A DNA stretch of 20,587 nt from a virus. The position numbers were made by a program, and so were the translations under genes. Below, one piece after another: positions 14,547 to 20,587 of this stretch (position 1 is the stretch's first letter; every line of letters starts with the position of its first letter). A model generated the notes under the pieces. The model was not told where the DNA came from and did not search any database. It saw nothing but the letters and a program-made list of their open reading frames with translations. Location: positions 1 to 20,587 of IMG/VR virus record IMGVR_UViG_3300043427_003208; one strand, written 5' to 3'.

Positions 14547-16928
14547 TTAAACTCCGAATAGTATACTGTATGAAATAGATTCTTCTGCTGTTACAAATGC
14601 AGTTGTTGGAGAATTTGTAGATTTAATTGCAACTCCAAAGAATACTTGTCCTGCTTTAGGTGCCTCAACAAAATTAATTTTAATTGGATCAGTTGTTATA
14701 TTTGTTCCACCACTAATATAGAAACCTGCATTTTGCGATGGATCTGGTTGTTGAACTACTCCTCCAACAGAAATAAGTAATCGTGCCGCACTATCTATCT
14801 CACTATTTATAAAATTAGTTGCAGGAGAACCAGAAGTGATTGTGAATTGAGTAGTTGATCCGTTAAATGATGATGATATATCATTTAAAATAACAGATTG
14901 ATCAGGAACTGTTGCAGTCGGACCAACAACTCCCTGAACACCTTGAAGACCTTGAGTACCTTGAATACTTCCAGCAAGACCTTGAACGCCTTGATTACTT
15001 AATCCTTGAACTCCTTGCCGACCTTGTAATCCTTGTAATCCTTGTAATCCTTGAACACCTTGGTTTGAGAGTCCTTGAACACCTTGAAGTCCTTGAGCAC
15101 CCTGAGATCCATTAGTACCTTGCACACCCTGATTACTCAGTCCTTGTGTTCCTTGATCTCCTTTAAGACCTTGAGTACCTTGTACACCCTGATTACTCAG
15201 TCCTTGTGTTCCTTGATCACCTTTAAGACCTTGTAGACCTTGTAGACCTTGGGAACCTTGATTACTTAAACCTTGAGCACCTTGTCTTCCTTGAAGTCCT
15301 TGTAGACCTTGTAGACCTTGAGAACCTTGATTACTAAGACCTTGAGTACCTTGATCTCCCTTAAGTCCTTGAGTACCCTGAACACCTTGATTTGAGAGAC
15401 CTTGAGTTCCCTGATCTCCCTTAAGACCTTGAACCCCTTGATTTGAAAGTCCTTGTAAACCCTGAAGACCTTGAGCGCCTTGAGATCCTCCAGAACCCTG
15501 AACACCTTGGTTTGATAGACCTTGAGTTCCCTGATCTCCTTTAAGACCTTGTAAACCTTGTACTCCTTGAACACCTTGATTACTTAGACCTTGAACACCC
15601 TGAAGTCCTTGAGCGCCTTGAGATCCTCCAGAACCCTGAACACCTTGGTTTGAGAGTCCTTGAGTACCCTGTCTTCCCTGAAGACCTTGAGTACCCTGAA
15701 CACCTTGATTTGAGAGTCCTTGAGTACCTTGATCACCTTTAAGACCTTGAAGACCTTGAGTACCCTGAACACCTTGATTTGAGAGTCCTTGAGTACCCTG
15801 TCTTCCTTGAAGACCTTGAAGACCTTGAGTACCCTGAACACCTTGATTACTTAAACCCTGAAGACCTTGAACACCCTGTTGCCCTTGAGCGCCTTGAGAA
15901 CCACCAATACCTTGAGCACCCTGTGAACCAGTATCTCCTTTATCACCAGTACGAGCAAAGGTAATAATTACATCTTCGCTTGCTGTAAATGAAGTTGCGC
16001 TACCGGAAACATATCCACAATCAACTTGGAAATATCCAGTTTGCTCTACAATTGATGAAATAGTGAATAAAGCAAAATCGGATGCATCAAACTTATTAGA
16101 TATTCTAAAATGACCCTTAATTGTTGATGTTGAATCATCAATAGTTCTCAAAAATGATTGAATATCCGTAGTTCCATCGTTCGCATCATCAATATAAAGT
16201 TGTGTCGCAAGAGTTACATTTGCATTGTTTAATTTGAGATTTCCTACACCTGGATCAGTGTTAGTTGTATCTGTGTTGAAAGTATAATCAAAAGTTGCAC
16301 CACCAAAGTTTCCATCCTTACCAGATAAACCTTGAAGACCTTGTGATCCTTGAGTACCAAATATTCCTTGAAGTCCTTGAGTACCCTGTCTTCCCTGAAG
16401 TCCTTGTAAACCTTGAGTACCTTGAGCGCCTTGATTAGAAAGACCTTGAGTTCCCTGATCTCCTTTAAGTCCTTGTAGACCTTGAACACCTTGGTTTGAG
16501 AGTCCTTGAGTACCCTGTCTTCCTTGAAGACCTTGAGTACCTTGAACACCTTGATTTGAGAGTCCTTGAGTACCCTGATCTCCTTTAAGACCTTGTAGAC
16601 CCTGAAGACCTTGAACACCTTGGTTTGAGAGACCTTGAGTTCCTTGATCTCCCTTAAGTCCTTGAAGACCTTGAGCACCCTGAACACCTTGATTACTTAA
16701 ACCTTGAAGACCTTGGACACCTTGCCGTCCTTGAGTACCTTGAACACCTTGATTGGAAAGACCCTGAACACCTTGAAGTCCTTGTGTTCCCTGATCTCCT
16801 TTAAGACCTTGAGTGCCTTGAGTTCCTTGAATACCCTGATTGGCAAGACCTTGAACACCTTGTGCTCCTTGTACACCTTGACCACCAGAAAACTGTGAAC
16901 CTATGAGATCGGTTAAATTAGTTGCCAT
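14547..16928 (-). CDS. Collagen-like repeat protein, probable fibre, 793 aa
   Basis: The layout is a short head (1-14, MATNLTDLIG), collagen-like region 1 (~15-206), a globular beta island (~207-326), collagen-like region 2 (~327-670) and a globular tip (~671-793). Gly occurs every third residue, with Gln in most Y positions (GLQ, GTQ, GVQ, GRQ, GAQ). The repeats have no proline. They are broken at 21 places by G-LSNQ-G (once LANQ), and KGD pairs occur ten times in GLKGDQGTQG. The C-terminal tip (SSFNGSTTQFTITSG; AARLLISVGGVVQQP) resembles fibre-tip domains seen in phages and could nucleate trimerisation. The role is inferred as a triple-helical tail fibre or host-contact protein. A candidate late promoter lies before it and AGG sits close to the ATG. 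It heads the structural gene block. Confidence 0.92.
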   Translation of the reverse strand: MATNLTDLIGSQFSGGQGVQGAQGVQGLANQGIQGTQGTQGLKGDQGTQGLQGVQGLSNQGVQGTQGRQGVQGLQGLSNQGVQGAQGLQGLKGDQGTQGLSNQGVQGLQGLQGLKGDQGTQGLSNQGVQGTQGLQGRQGTQGLSNQGVQGLQGLKGDQGTQGLSNQGAQGTQGLQGLQGRQGTQGLQGIFGTQGSQGLQGLSGKDGNFGGATFDYTFNTDTTNTDPGVGNLKLNNANVTLATQLYIDDANDGTTDIQSFLRTIDDSTSTIKGHFRISNKFDASDFALFTISSIVEQTGYFQVDCGYVSGSATSFTASEDVIITFARTGDKGDTGSQGAQGIGGSQGAQGQQGVQGLQGLSNQGVQGTQGLQGLQGRQGTQGLSNQGVQGTQGLQGLKGDQGTQGLSNQGVQGTQGLQGRQGTQGLSNQGVQGSGGSQGAQGLQGVQGLSNQGVQGVQGLQGLKGDQGTQGLSNQGVQGSGGSQGAQGLQGLQGLSNQGVQGLKGDQGTQGLSNQGVQGTQGLKGDQGTQGLSNQGSQGLQGLQGLQGRQGAQGLSNQGSQGLQGLQGLKGDQGTQGLSNQGVQGTQGLKGDQGTQGLSNQGVQGTNGSQGAQGLQGVQGLSNQGVQGLQGLQGLQGRQGVQGLSNQGVQGLAGSIQGTQGLQGVQGVVGPTATVPDQSVILNDISSSFNGSTTQFTITSGSPATNFINSEIDSAARLLISVGGVVQQPDPSQNAGFYISGGTNITTDPIKINFVEAPKAGQVFFGVAIKSTNSPTTAFVTAEESISYSILFGV
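14804..14811 (-). promoter_or_regulatory. Internal TATAAATA word in the collagen-like gene
   Basis: This is an exact T4 late consensus on the minus strand, inside the coding sequence for the C-terminal tip and 264 bases before the next gene start (14539). It could give extra transcription of the structural genes downstream. The distance is long and a chance match in AT-rich coding DNA is quite possible. Confidence 0.25.
14919..15950 (-). repeat. Tandem minisatellite-like repeats, collagen-like region 2
   Basis: Degenerate 51-, 60- and 69-bp units encode GLSNQG followed by Gly-X-Gln triplets. Fourteen units are present. Neighbouring units share long identical DNA stretches, so unit gain and loss by recombination is likely. 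Confidence 0.85.
16311..16886 (-). repeat. Tandem minisatellite-like repeats, collagen-like region 1
   Basis: Seven units of the same family as region 2 are spaced mostly 60 or 69 bp apart (one 87 bp). The first unit has LANQ in place of LSNQ. It is separated from region 2 by about 360 bp encoding a globular island. Confidence 0.85.
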
Positions 16929-16963
16929 TTTTACCTATTCTTATATTTTCTCATAGTTTTAGA

Positions 16964-16971
16964 TATTTATT
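16964..16971 (-). promoter_or_regulatory. Late-type promoter word AATAAATA upstream of the collagen-like gene
   Basis: The 42-base gap between the RmlB-like gene and the collagen-like gene has AATAAATA on the minus strand, overlapping the TGA of the upstream gene. It is 35 bases before the ATG at 16928. It is the same 8-mer found before the glycan operon at 9497-9504, and fits NATAAATA. AGGT sits 5 bases before the start codon as a weak ribosome site. Confidence 0.45.
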
Positions 16972-18002
16972 CAATAAGTAATCCAACGAGTATTTTCTAG
17001 TGTCCAATTTGTGACTTCTTTAATCCGTTCTCGAACTGATTTTGCAGGAACCCATCCAAGATTTTTCATTTTTTCTCCACACAGAGCATAACGTAAATCA
17101 TGCCCAGGACGGGAAGAGTGAAAGTCTACCAAGTCATAATTAAGTTTTTTACCTTGAGAATCAGCAATAATCTGAGCAAGTTCAAGATTATTCAATTCTT
17201 CGGCGCCAACAATATTAAACTTAGGACATTTTGCTCCAGTTGCATCTGGAACGCAAATAGTGTTTAGATACTTTAAATTTAATAAAAATAAAACAGCATT
17301 TGCAACGTCTTCAGCGTGAATATAATGCCTTGAACCAGGAATAGTTCTTGTGCTATCACTATGAATTGTTACAGTTTCACCATCACGAATTCTCTTAATA
17401 CACATAGGAATGTATTTCTCTGGATGCTGACGCTCACCAAATACGTTCATTGTATGGGTGATGTAAACAGGCAGACCGTAGGTATTCTCATATGCCACGG
17501 CAAGTTCCTCACCACCCGCTTTTGATGCGCTGTAGGGGTTTGTGGAGTTATACCGGTCGTTCTCTTTATACTTGATGCCATTTGGAGCAGGACCGAATAC
17601 TTCATCGGTACTGAAGTAAATAAATCTTTCCAAATTATCCTGAGTTCTTGCAAATTCAAGAATGTTGCAGGTTCCAACTACATTGTCGAGAACAAACTCC
17701 ATGGGATACTCAATGCTTCTATCAACATGAGACCCAGCAGCAAGGTGTAGAACATAATCAACTTTTCCGATTTCAGAACGTACTAAAGGATTTAGTTCTG
17801 CTTTAAGGTCATGATGTACAATCTTTACACGTTTCCTAACATTAGGATCAAAAGAAAGCATAAGATCATGAAGACGATTAAGATTTCCACTGTAATCGAG
17901 ACGATCAAGAGTTATGATTTCCCAATCAGTGTGTTTAAGAATTTGTCCAATCAGATGATGAGCAATAAATCCTGCGCCACCAGTAATAAGTGCTTTTTTC
18001 AT
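16971..18002 (-). CDS. dTDP-glucose 4,6-dehydratase-like (RmlB family) sugar-nucleotide dehydratase
   Basis: This 343-aa extended SDR is the normal length for RmlB. GGAGFIA at 8-14 is the NAD loop and LDRLDYSGN at 32-40 follows the second strand. HLAAGSHVDRSI at 86-97 and FSTDEVFG at 130-137 give the Thr-Asp-Glu dehydratase triad (T132, D133, E134). Y157 and K161 are in the YSASK motif. The triad favours a 4,6-dehydratase over a plain epimerase. The enzyme would convert an NDP-hexose to its 4-keto-6-deoxy form, the first step to deoxy sugars such as rhamnose; the nucleotide is uncertain. No RmlC or RmlD partner is visible in the window, so later steps may use the host, the second SDR (3607-4596) or genes outside. 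It starts one base after the upstream TGA. Confidence 0.92.
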   Translation of the reverse strand: MKKALITGGAGFIAHHLIGQILKHTDWEIITLDRLDYSGNLNRLHDLMLSFDPNVRKRVKIVHHDLKAELNPLVRSEIGKVDYVLHLAAGSHVDRSIEYPMEFVLDNVVGTCNILEFARTQDNLERFIYFSTDEVFGPAPNGIKYKENDRYNSTNPYSASKAGGEELAVAYENTYGLPVYITHTMNVFGERQHPEKYIPMCIKRIRDGETVTIHSDSTRTIPGSRHYIHAEDVANAVLFLLNLKYLNTICVPDATGAKCPKFNIVGAEELNNLELAQIIADSQGKKLNYDLVDFHSSRPGHDLRYALCGEKMKNLGWVPAKSVRERIKEVTNWTLENTRWITY

Positions 18003-18003
18003 A

Positions 18004-18360
18004 TCAATAAAGTTTAACTTCTCTATAATTTGAATTGGTTAGTTCATTTATTTCTCTTTTTATTCTTGCTCTCTCGTCATTAGTAATATAGACACTACGA
18101 GCAAGTTCAATAAATTCATTATCAAATCTTTGTTCTTTTTCTAACTTTCTTAACTTGTCTTCTATTTTCCAAAGTTTTTCATTAACTTTTTTTAATTGAA
18201 CCTCATACTCTAAAATATACTGAGTAAGAGTACTTTTGATTGTATTTAATTCTTGCAATTCCTTTTGCACATATTCGTCATCAGTAAATAAAGATTTGAT
18301 TTCTAAAATAGTAATCTTATCTATTAATTCACCGACAGATACTGGAATTTCTATTTTCAT
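18004..18360 (-). CDS. DUF6165-type coiled-coil protein, 118 aa
   Basis: The protein begins MKIEIPVSVGELIDKITILE and has a long charged helix (about residues 35-80, KKVNEKLWKIEDKLRKLEKE). It then carries FDNEFIELARSVY (79-91) and NDERARIKREIN (93-104), ending near REVKLY. This pattern matches the DUF6165 family as I recall it, found beside LPS, capsule and glycosyltransferase genes in bacteria and in viruses. No enzymatic motif is visible. The function is unknown; a coiled-coil adaptor or assembly factor for glycan enzymes is possible. It shares an ATGA overlap with the exostosin-like gene upstream and is followed after one base by the RmlB-like gene, so it is coupled to sugar enzymes on both sides. 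Confidence 0.82.
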   Translation of the reverse strand: MKIEIPVSVGELIDKITILEIKSLFTDDEYVQKELQELNTIKSTLTQYILEYEVQLKKVNEKLWKIEDKLRKLEKEQRFDNEFIELARSVYITNDERARIKREINELTNSNYREVKLY

Positions 18361-19127
18361 AATACTTCTGACACTTTATTTTTTATTTTTTGGATTCTAT
18401 TTTTCCACCAATCTAAAATGAGTTGATTATCCATATCATATTCTAACATAGATTGGCATTTTTCTACAGCATCTTTCCAAGTTTCAGCAAATACCCAAGG
18501 TGGATTTTCTTCGTACATGAAAGTACATTCTATTTCTTCTTTTGAAGCAACAACAACTGGAATAGCACCATTCATCGATGCCTCATAAAGACGGAAACAA
18601 TCTAGTGAAGAGTTGCCACGACCACAAGGAACAAAGATAGACTTGGAATATATCTTACACATCAAATCTTTTGGTGCAGATCTTCCAACGAAATTTTTTG
18701 TAATACTATGAAACTCATTTAACATTTCTTGTCGGTCATTCTTAATCTCACCAAGAAAAGACCAATTCAAAACCTTATCTTCATTAAAAACTTTACACCC
18801 ATTCGTATATCCAAGAGGAATATGAATTGTATTTGAAGTATAAGTGTATTGTGGATGATGATACTGTCTTAAGAACAAATCACAATAATTGCCCAACTGA
18901 TTAAATTGTTGCAGATTTTCTGCAATCAACTCATCAGAAAGGCAAATTATAATCTTTGGTTTTGATTTTTTAACTGCGGATAAAATCTCAGTATATGAAT
19001 GAGCCCTGGAAGCAAAAATAAAAACCTCACCGCTTTCATTTAGGTTATGGGAAACCTTACCTTCTGGTAAAATTTCTTTTAACAAAAAGTCAGTTTCCCA
19101 CAAACCATTTTCAATTACTATATTCAC
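18357..19127 (-). CDS. Exostosin-like (GT47-type) glycosyltransferase, 256 aa
   Basis: The C-terminal half has the exostosin donor-binding signature: SIFVPCGRGNSSLDCFRLYE (163-182) followed by ASMNGAIPVVV (183-193). The middle has NTIHIPLGY (99-107) and LNWSFLGEIKNDR (120-132), the strand-loop pattern of GT-B enzymes in this clan. The N-terminal Rossmann-like half is short (about 100 residues) compared with eukaryotic exostosins, but typical of bacterial and viral versions. It lacks a membrane anchor and should be soluble in the host cytoplasm. It is joined to both neighbours by ATGA overlaps. It probably transfers a sugar onto the glycan made by this locus; the donor sugar is not readable from the sequence. 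Confidence 0.82.
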   Translation of the reverse strand: MNIVIENGLWETDFLLKEILPEGKVSHNLNESGEVFIFASRAHSYTEILSAVKKSKPKIIICLSDELIAENLQQFNQLGNYCDLFLRQYHHPQYTYTSNTIHIPLGYTNGCKVFNEDKVLNWSFLGEIKNDRQEMLNEFHSITKNFVGRSAPKDLMCKIYSKSIFVPCGRGNSSLDCFRLYEASMNGAIPVVVASKEEIECTFMYEENPPWVFAETWKDAVEKCQSMLEYDMDNQLILDWWKNRIQKIKNKVSEVL

Positions 19128-20587
19128 AGGAAGTTTGTTTTGATGTAATCCAGAATAACAGGGTTCTTTGTAACTACACCAAGTCCATAGCAGTGAGTGA
19201 AAGTGAATTTGGGCATATCAAGTTCATCAAAGAATTTCTTCACACCATATTCATTACCATTCATATTTTCAATGCAAGTATCATGAAGTAGAATGACACC
19301 ATTTTCACTTAAGAACTTAGTCCAAGTTTCAAAGTCTTTCTTTACATCATCATAATGATGACTTCCATCAATGTGAAGAATATCAATTTCTTTATCCCAA
19401 GTTTCTGCAACCTCATTAAAATCACCTTTGATAATGGTTACATTATCTTGTAGATGAAGTTTTTCTCTCTTCATCATTACATAATCATACTTTTCTTTAA
19501 TGTGAGTCCCAACAAAGTCATCACCAGTAAAGTTATCAATACCATAAACATGTCCAATTCTTGGCATGGCGAATGAGAAGGTTGAATATCCATAATCAAC
19601 ACCAAGATCCACAATCACTTTAGGATTAATAAATCTTACAAGTCTTTCAGCGAATTCACGATGACCAGTCCAAGCAGTTGCTGGTGTATCATCAAGATTT
19701 GTCATGAATAGTTTATCAATAGCATCTGTTCTTTCTTTTGCACTTATGGTTTCTGGAGAAAAACCAGAAGCAAAAACAATAATATTTGGATTTTGTGTCA
19801 ATTTACCAATTGTCAATAAATGAGTAAATGCCTTACCCATAGATTCTCCACCAATATTCATTGCTTCACTGAGAGCATGGAAAGCATAGTTGGATGCTTT
19901 TTGAATATCTCCAGCATTAATAAGAGCAATACTGGACATAATGAATACATCAATCCTCATAGGATCAAAGTAAGGTTTAGAAATGCTTAGATATTCCTGA
20001 CCTAGTTCAACTGATTTTTCGATATTCTTAACTTCAAAGTAATGCTTGAAAATAAACCAAAGGAAGTATGTACTAGTAGGATCTTTTTCAAACTCTCTTT
20101 CACAAATAGAGAGATAGAAAAGTTGCTTGTCTACACTTGGTTGAATATTTTTCGTAATCTTAATTGTAGTATCAACAGAAACTTCATTTAAATGATTTTC
20201 TGTTGGAATAAACATGGGCGTTTCATGAACTGAATTTACCCAAGTATAGTTGGCAGTTCTATGAAAACGAACGTGAGCAGTTTGACCTAAAGTTGGTTCT
20301 TCTTCTCCAACCCTATCATACCGTTCGTGATTAAATGCTGTGAATTCTTCGGCAATTACCCCAAGACCTTCTGGGAAGAATTCATCTAAATCTTCATTAA
20401 AATCGAGAGAGAATGCCCAATCTGTCTTTACATAAGAAAGTGCAGTATTTCTTGCTGCAGAAAAATCAAACTCTTCTCTGGTTTGTGGGTGTTCATAAAC
20501 CTCAATACCAGCATCTTTAAGTAGTTCTACTGTTTTATCTGTACTACCAGTATCAACTACAACAGTATGAGGGAATTTCTTTGAGAT
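19124..20587 (-). CDS. GT2 glycosyltransferase + TPR-like + methyltransferase protein, 5' end beyond window
   Basis: The minus-strand frame is open from the window edge at 20587 to the stop at 19124 (487 aa seen), so a start at the internal ATG (20215) would be false. The first ~124 residues are the middle of a GT2 glycosyltransferase: HTVVVDTGSTDKTVELLKDA, FDFSAARNTAL, then FSLDFNEDLDEFFP and WVNSVHETP. TPR-like helices follow, about 30-150 residues after the internal Met. The C-terminal ~170 residues are a Methyltransf_24-type domain with VIVDLGVDYGYST, YGIDNFTGDD and HIDGSHHYDDV. The protein probably transfers a sugar and methylates it or a neighbouring group. It shares an ATGA overlap with the exostosin-like gene. 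Its helical repeat between glycosyltransferase and methyltransferase parallels the 948-aa protein at the other end. Confidence 0.85.
   Translation of the reverse strand: MSKKFPHTVVVDTGSTDKTVELLKDAGIEVYEHPQTREEFDFSAARNTALSYVKTDWAFSLDFNEDLDEFFPEGLGVIAEEFTAFNHERYDRVGEEEPTLGQTAHVRFHRTANYTWVNSVHETPMFIPTENHLNEVSVDTTIKITKNIQPSVDKQLFYLSICEREFEKDPTSTYFLWFIFKHYFEVKNIEKSVELGQEYLSISKPYFDPMRIDVFIMSSIALINAGDIQKASNYAFHALSEAMNIGGESMGKAFTHLLTIGKLTQNPNIIVFASGFSPETISAKERTDAIDKLFMTNLDDTPATAWTGHREFAERLVRFINPKVIVDLGVDYGYSTFSFAMPRIGHVYGIDNFTGDDFVGTHIKEKYDYVMMKREKLHLQDNVTIIKGDFNEVAETWDKEIDILHIDGSHHYDDVKKDFETWTKFLSENGVILLHDTCIENMNGNEYGVKKFFDELDMPKFTFTHCYGLGVVTKNPVILDYIKTNFL

Noticed and set aside
15266-16885. Lys/Val/Phe-rich open frames on the minus strand (15266-15574, 15584-15841, 16244-16687, 16697-16885)
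   Set aside because: They are shifted frames of the collagen-like repeats. The tandem DNA units keep all frames open and give monotonous KVFKVLK-type sequence; the Gly-X-Gln frame with clear head, island and tip is the real one.
14919-16886. CRISPR-like regular repeats
   Set aside because: Unit spacing varies by multiples of nine bases, units encode protein, and there are no unique spacers between identical repeats.
14912-16898. Plus-strand open frames over the collagen-like gene (14912-15115, 15779-15964, 16704-16898)
   Set aside because: They are antisense shadows of the same low-complexity repeats, with Leu/Glu-rich unnatural composition and no ribosome sites.
19124-20215. A separate 363-aa methyltransferase gene starting at 20215
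   Set aside because: The same frame stays open to the window edge and encodes a clear GT2 domain, so the Met at 20215 is internal.

Overview
The window looks like part of a T4-like marine cyanophage genome (a cyanomyovirus). The evidence is a low-GC sequence with every gene on the minus strand, start/stop overlaps of 1 to 41 bases, T4-late-type NATAAATA promoter words, cyanophage-style tail-fibre and structural proteins, and many glycan and methyltransferase genes. I see no rRNA, tRNA, CRISPR array, integrase or insertion sequence. The phage and host assignment is inference from gene style; no host marker is present.

In transcription order (right to left): (1) 20587-16971 is a glycan block. 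It holds a large GT2-TPR-methyltransferase protein cut by the window edge, an exostosin-like glycosyltransferase, a DUF6165-type coiled-coil protein and an RmlB-like sugar-nucleotide 4,6-dehydratase. The first three are joined by ATGA overlaps. (2) 16928-9525 is a virion appendage block: a 793-aa collagen-like protein, a 959-aa structural protein, a 460-aa fibre protein built of repeats, and a 244-aa Thr/Ser/Gly-rich protein. (3) 9475-771 is a second glycan/methyltransferase block of six overlapping genes: beta-propeller + FkbM; methyltransferase + GT25-like; APH/choline-kinase-like; nucleotidyltransferase + HAD; SDR epimerase; GT25-like + helical repeat + FkbM + WavE-like. It ends in a strong intrinsic terminator. 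(4) 770-1 is a junction with an HNH endonuclease cassette flanked by a 23-bp direct repeat, then a 34-aa membrane peptide gene and the start of a conserved phage gene.

The fibre genes lie between two sets of enzymes that make and transfer sugars and methyl groups. The simplest joint reading is that the enzymes either decorate the fibre and collagen-like proteins or alter the host surface glycan; the sequence alone does not decide.

Most notable: the compact repeat-terminator-promoter-HNH-repeat cassette, whose late promoter word lies inside the terminator hairpin; the proline-free collagen-like protein with regular G-LSNQ-G breaks and repeated KGD pairs; and the unusually fused glycan enzymes.
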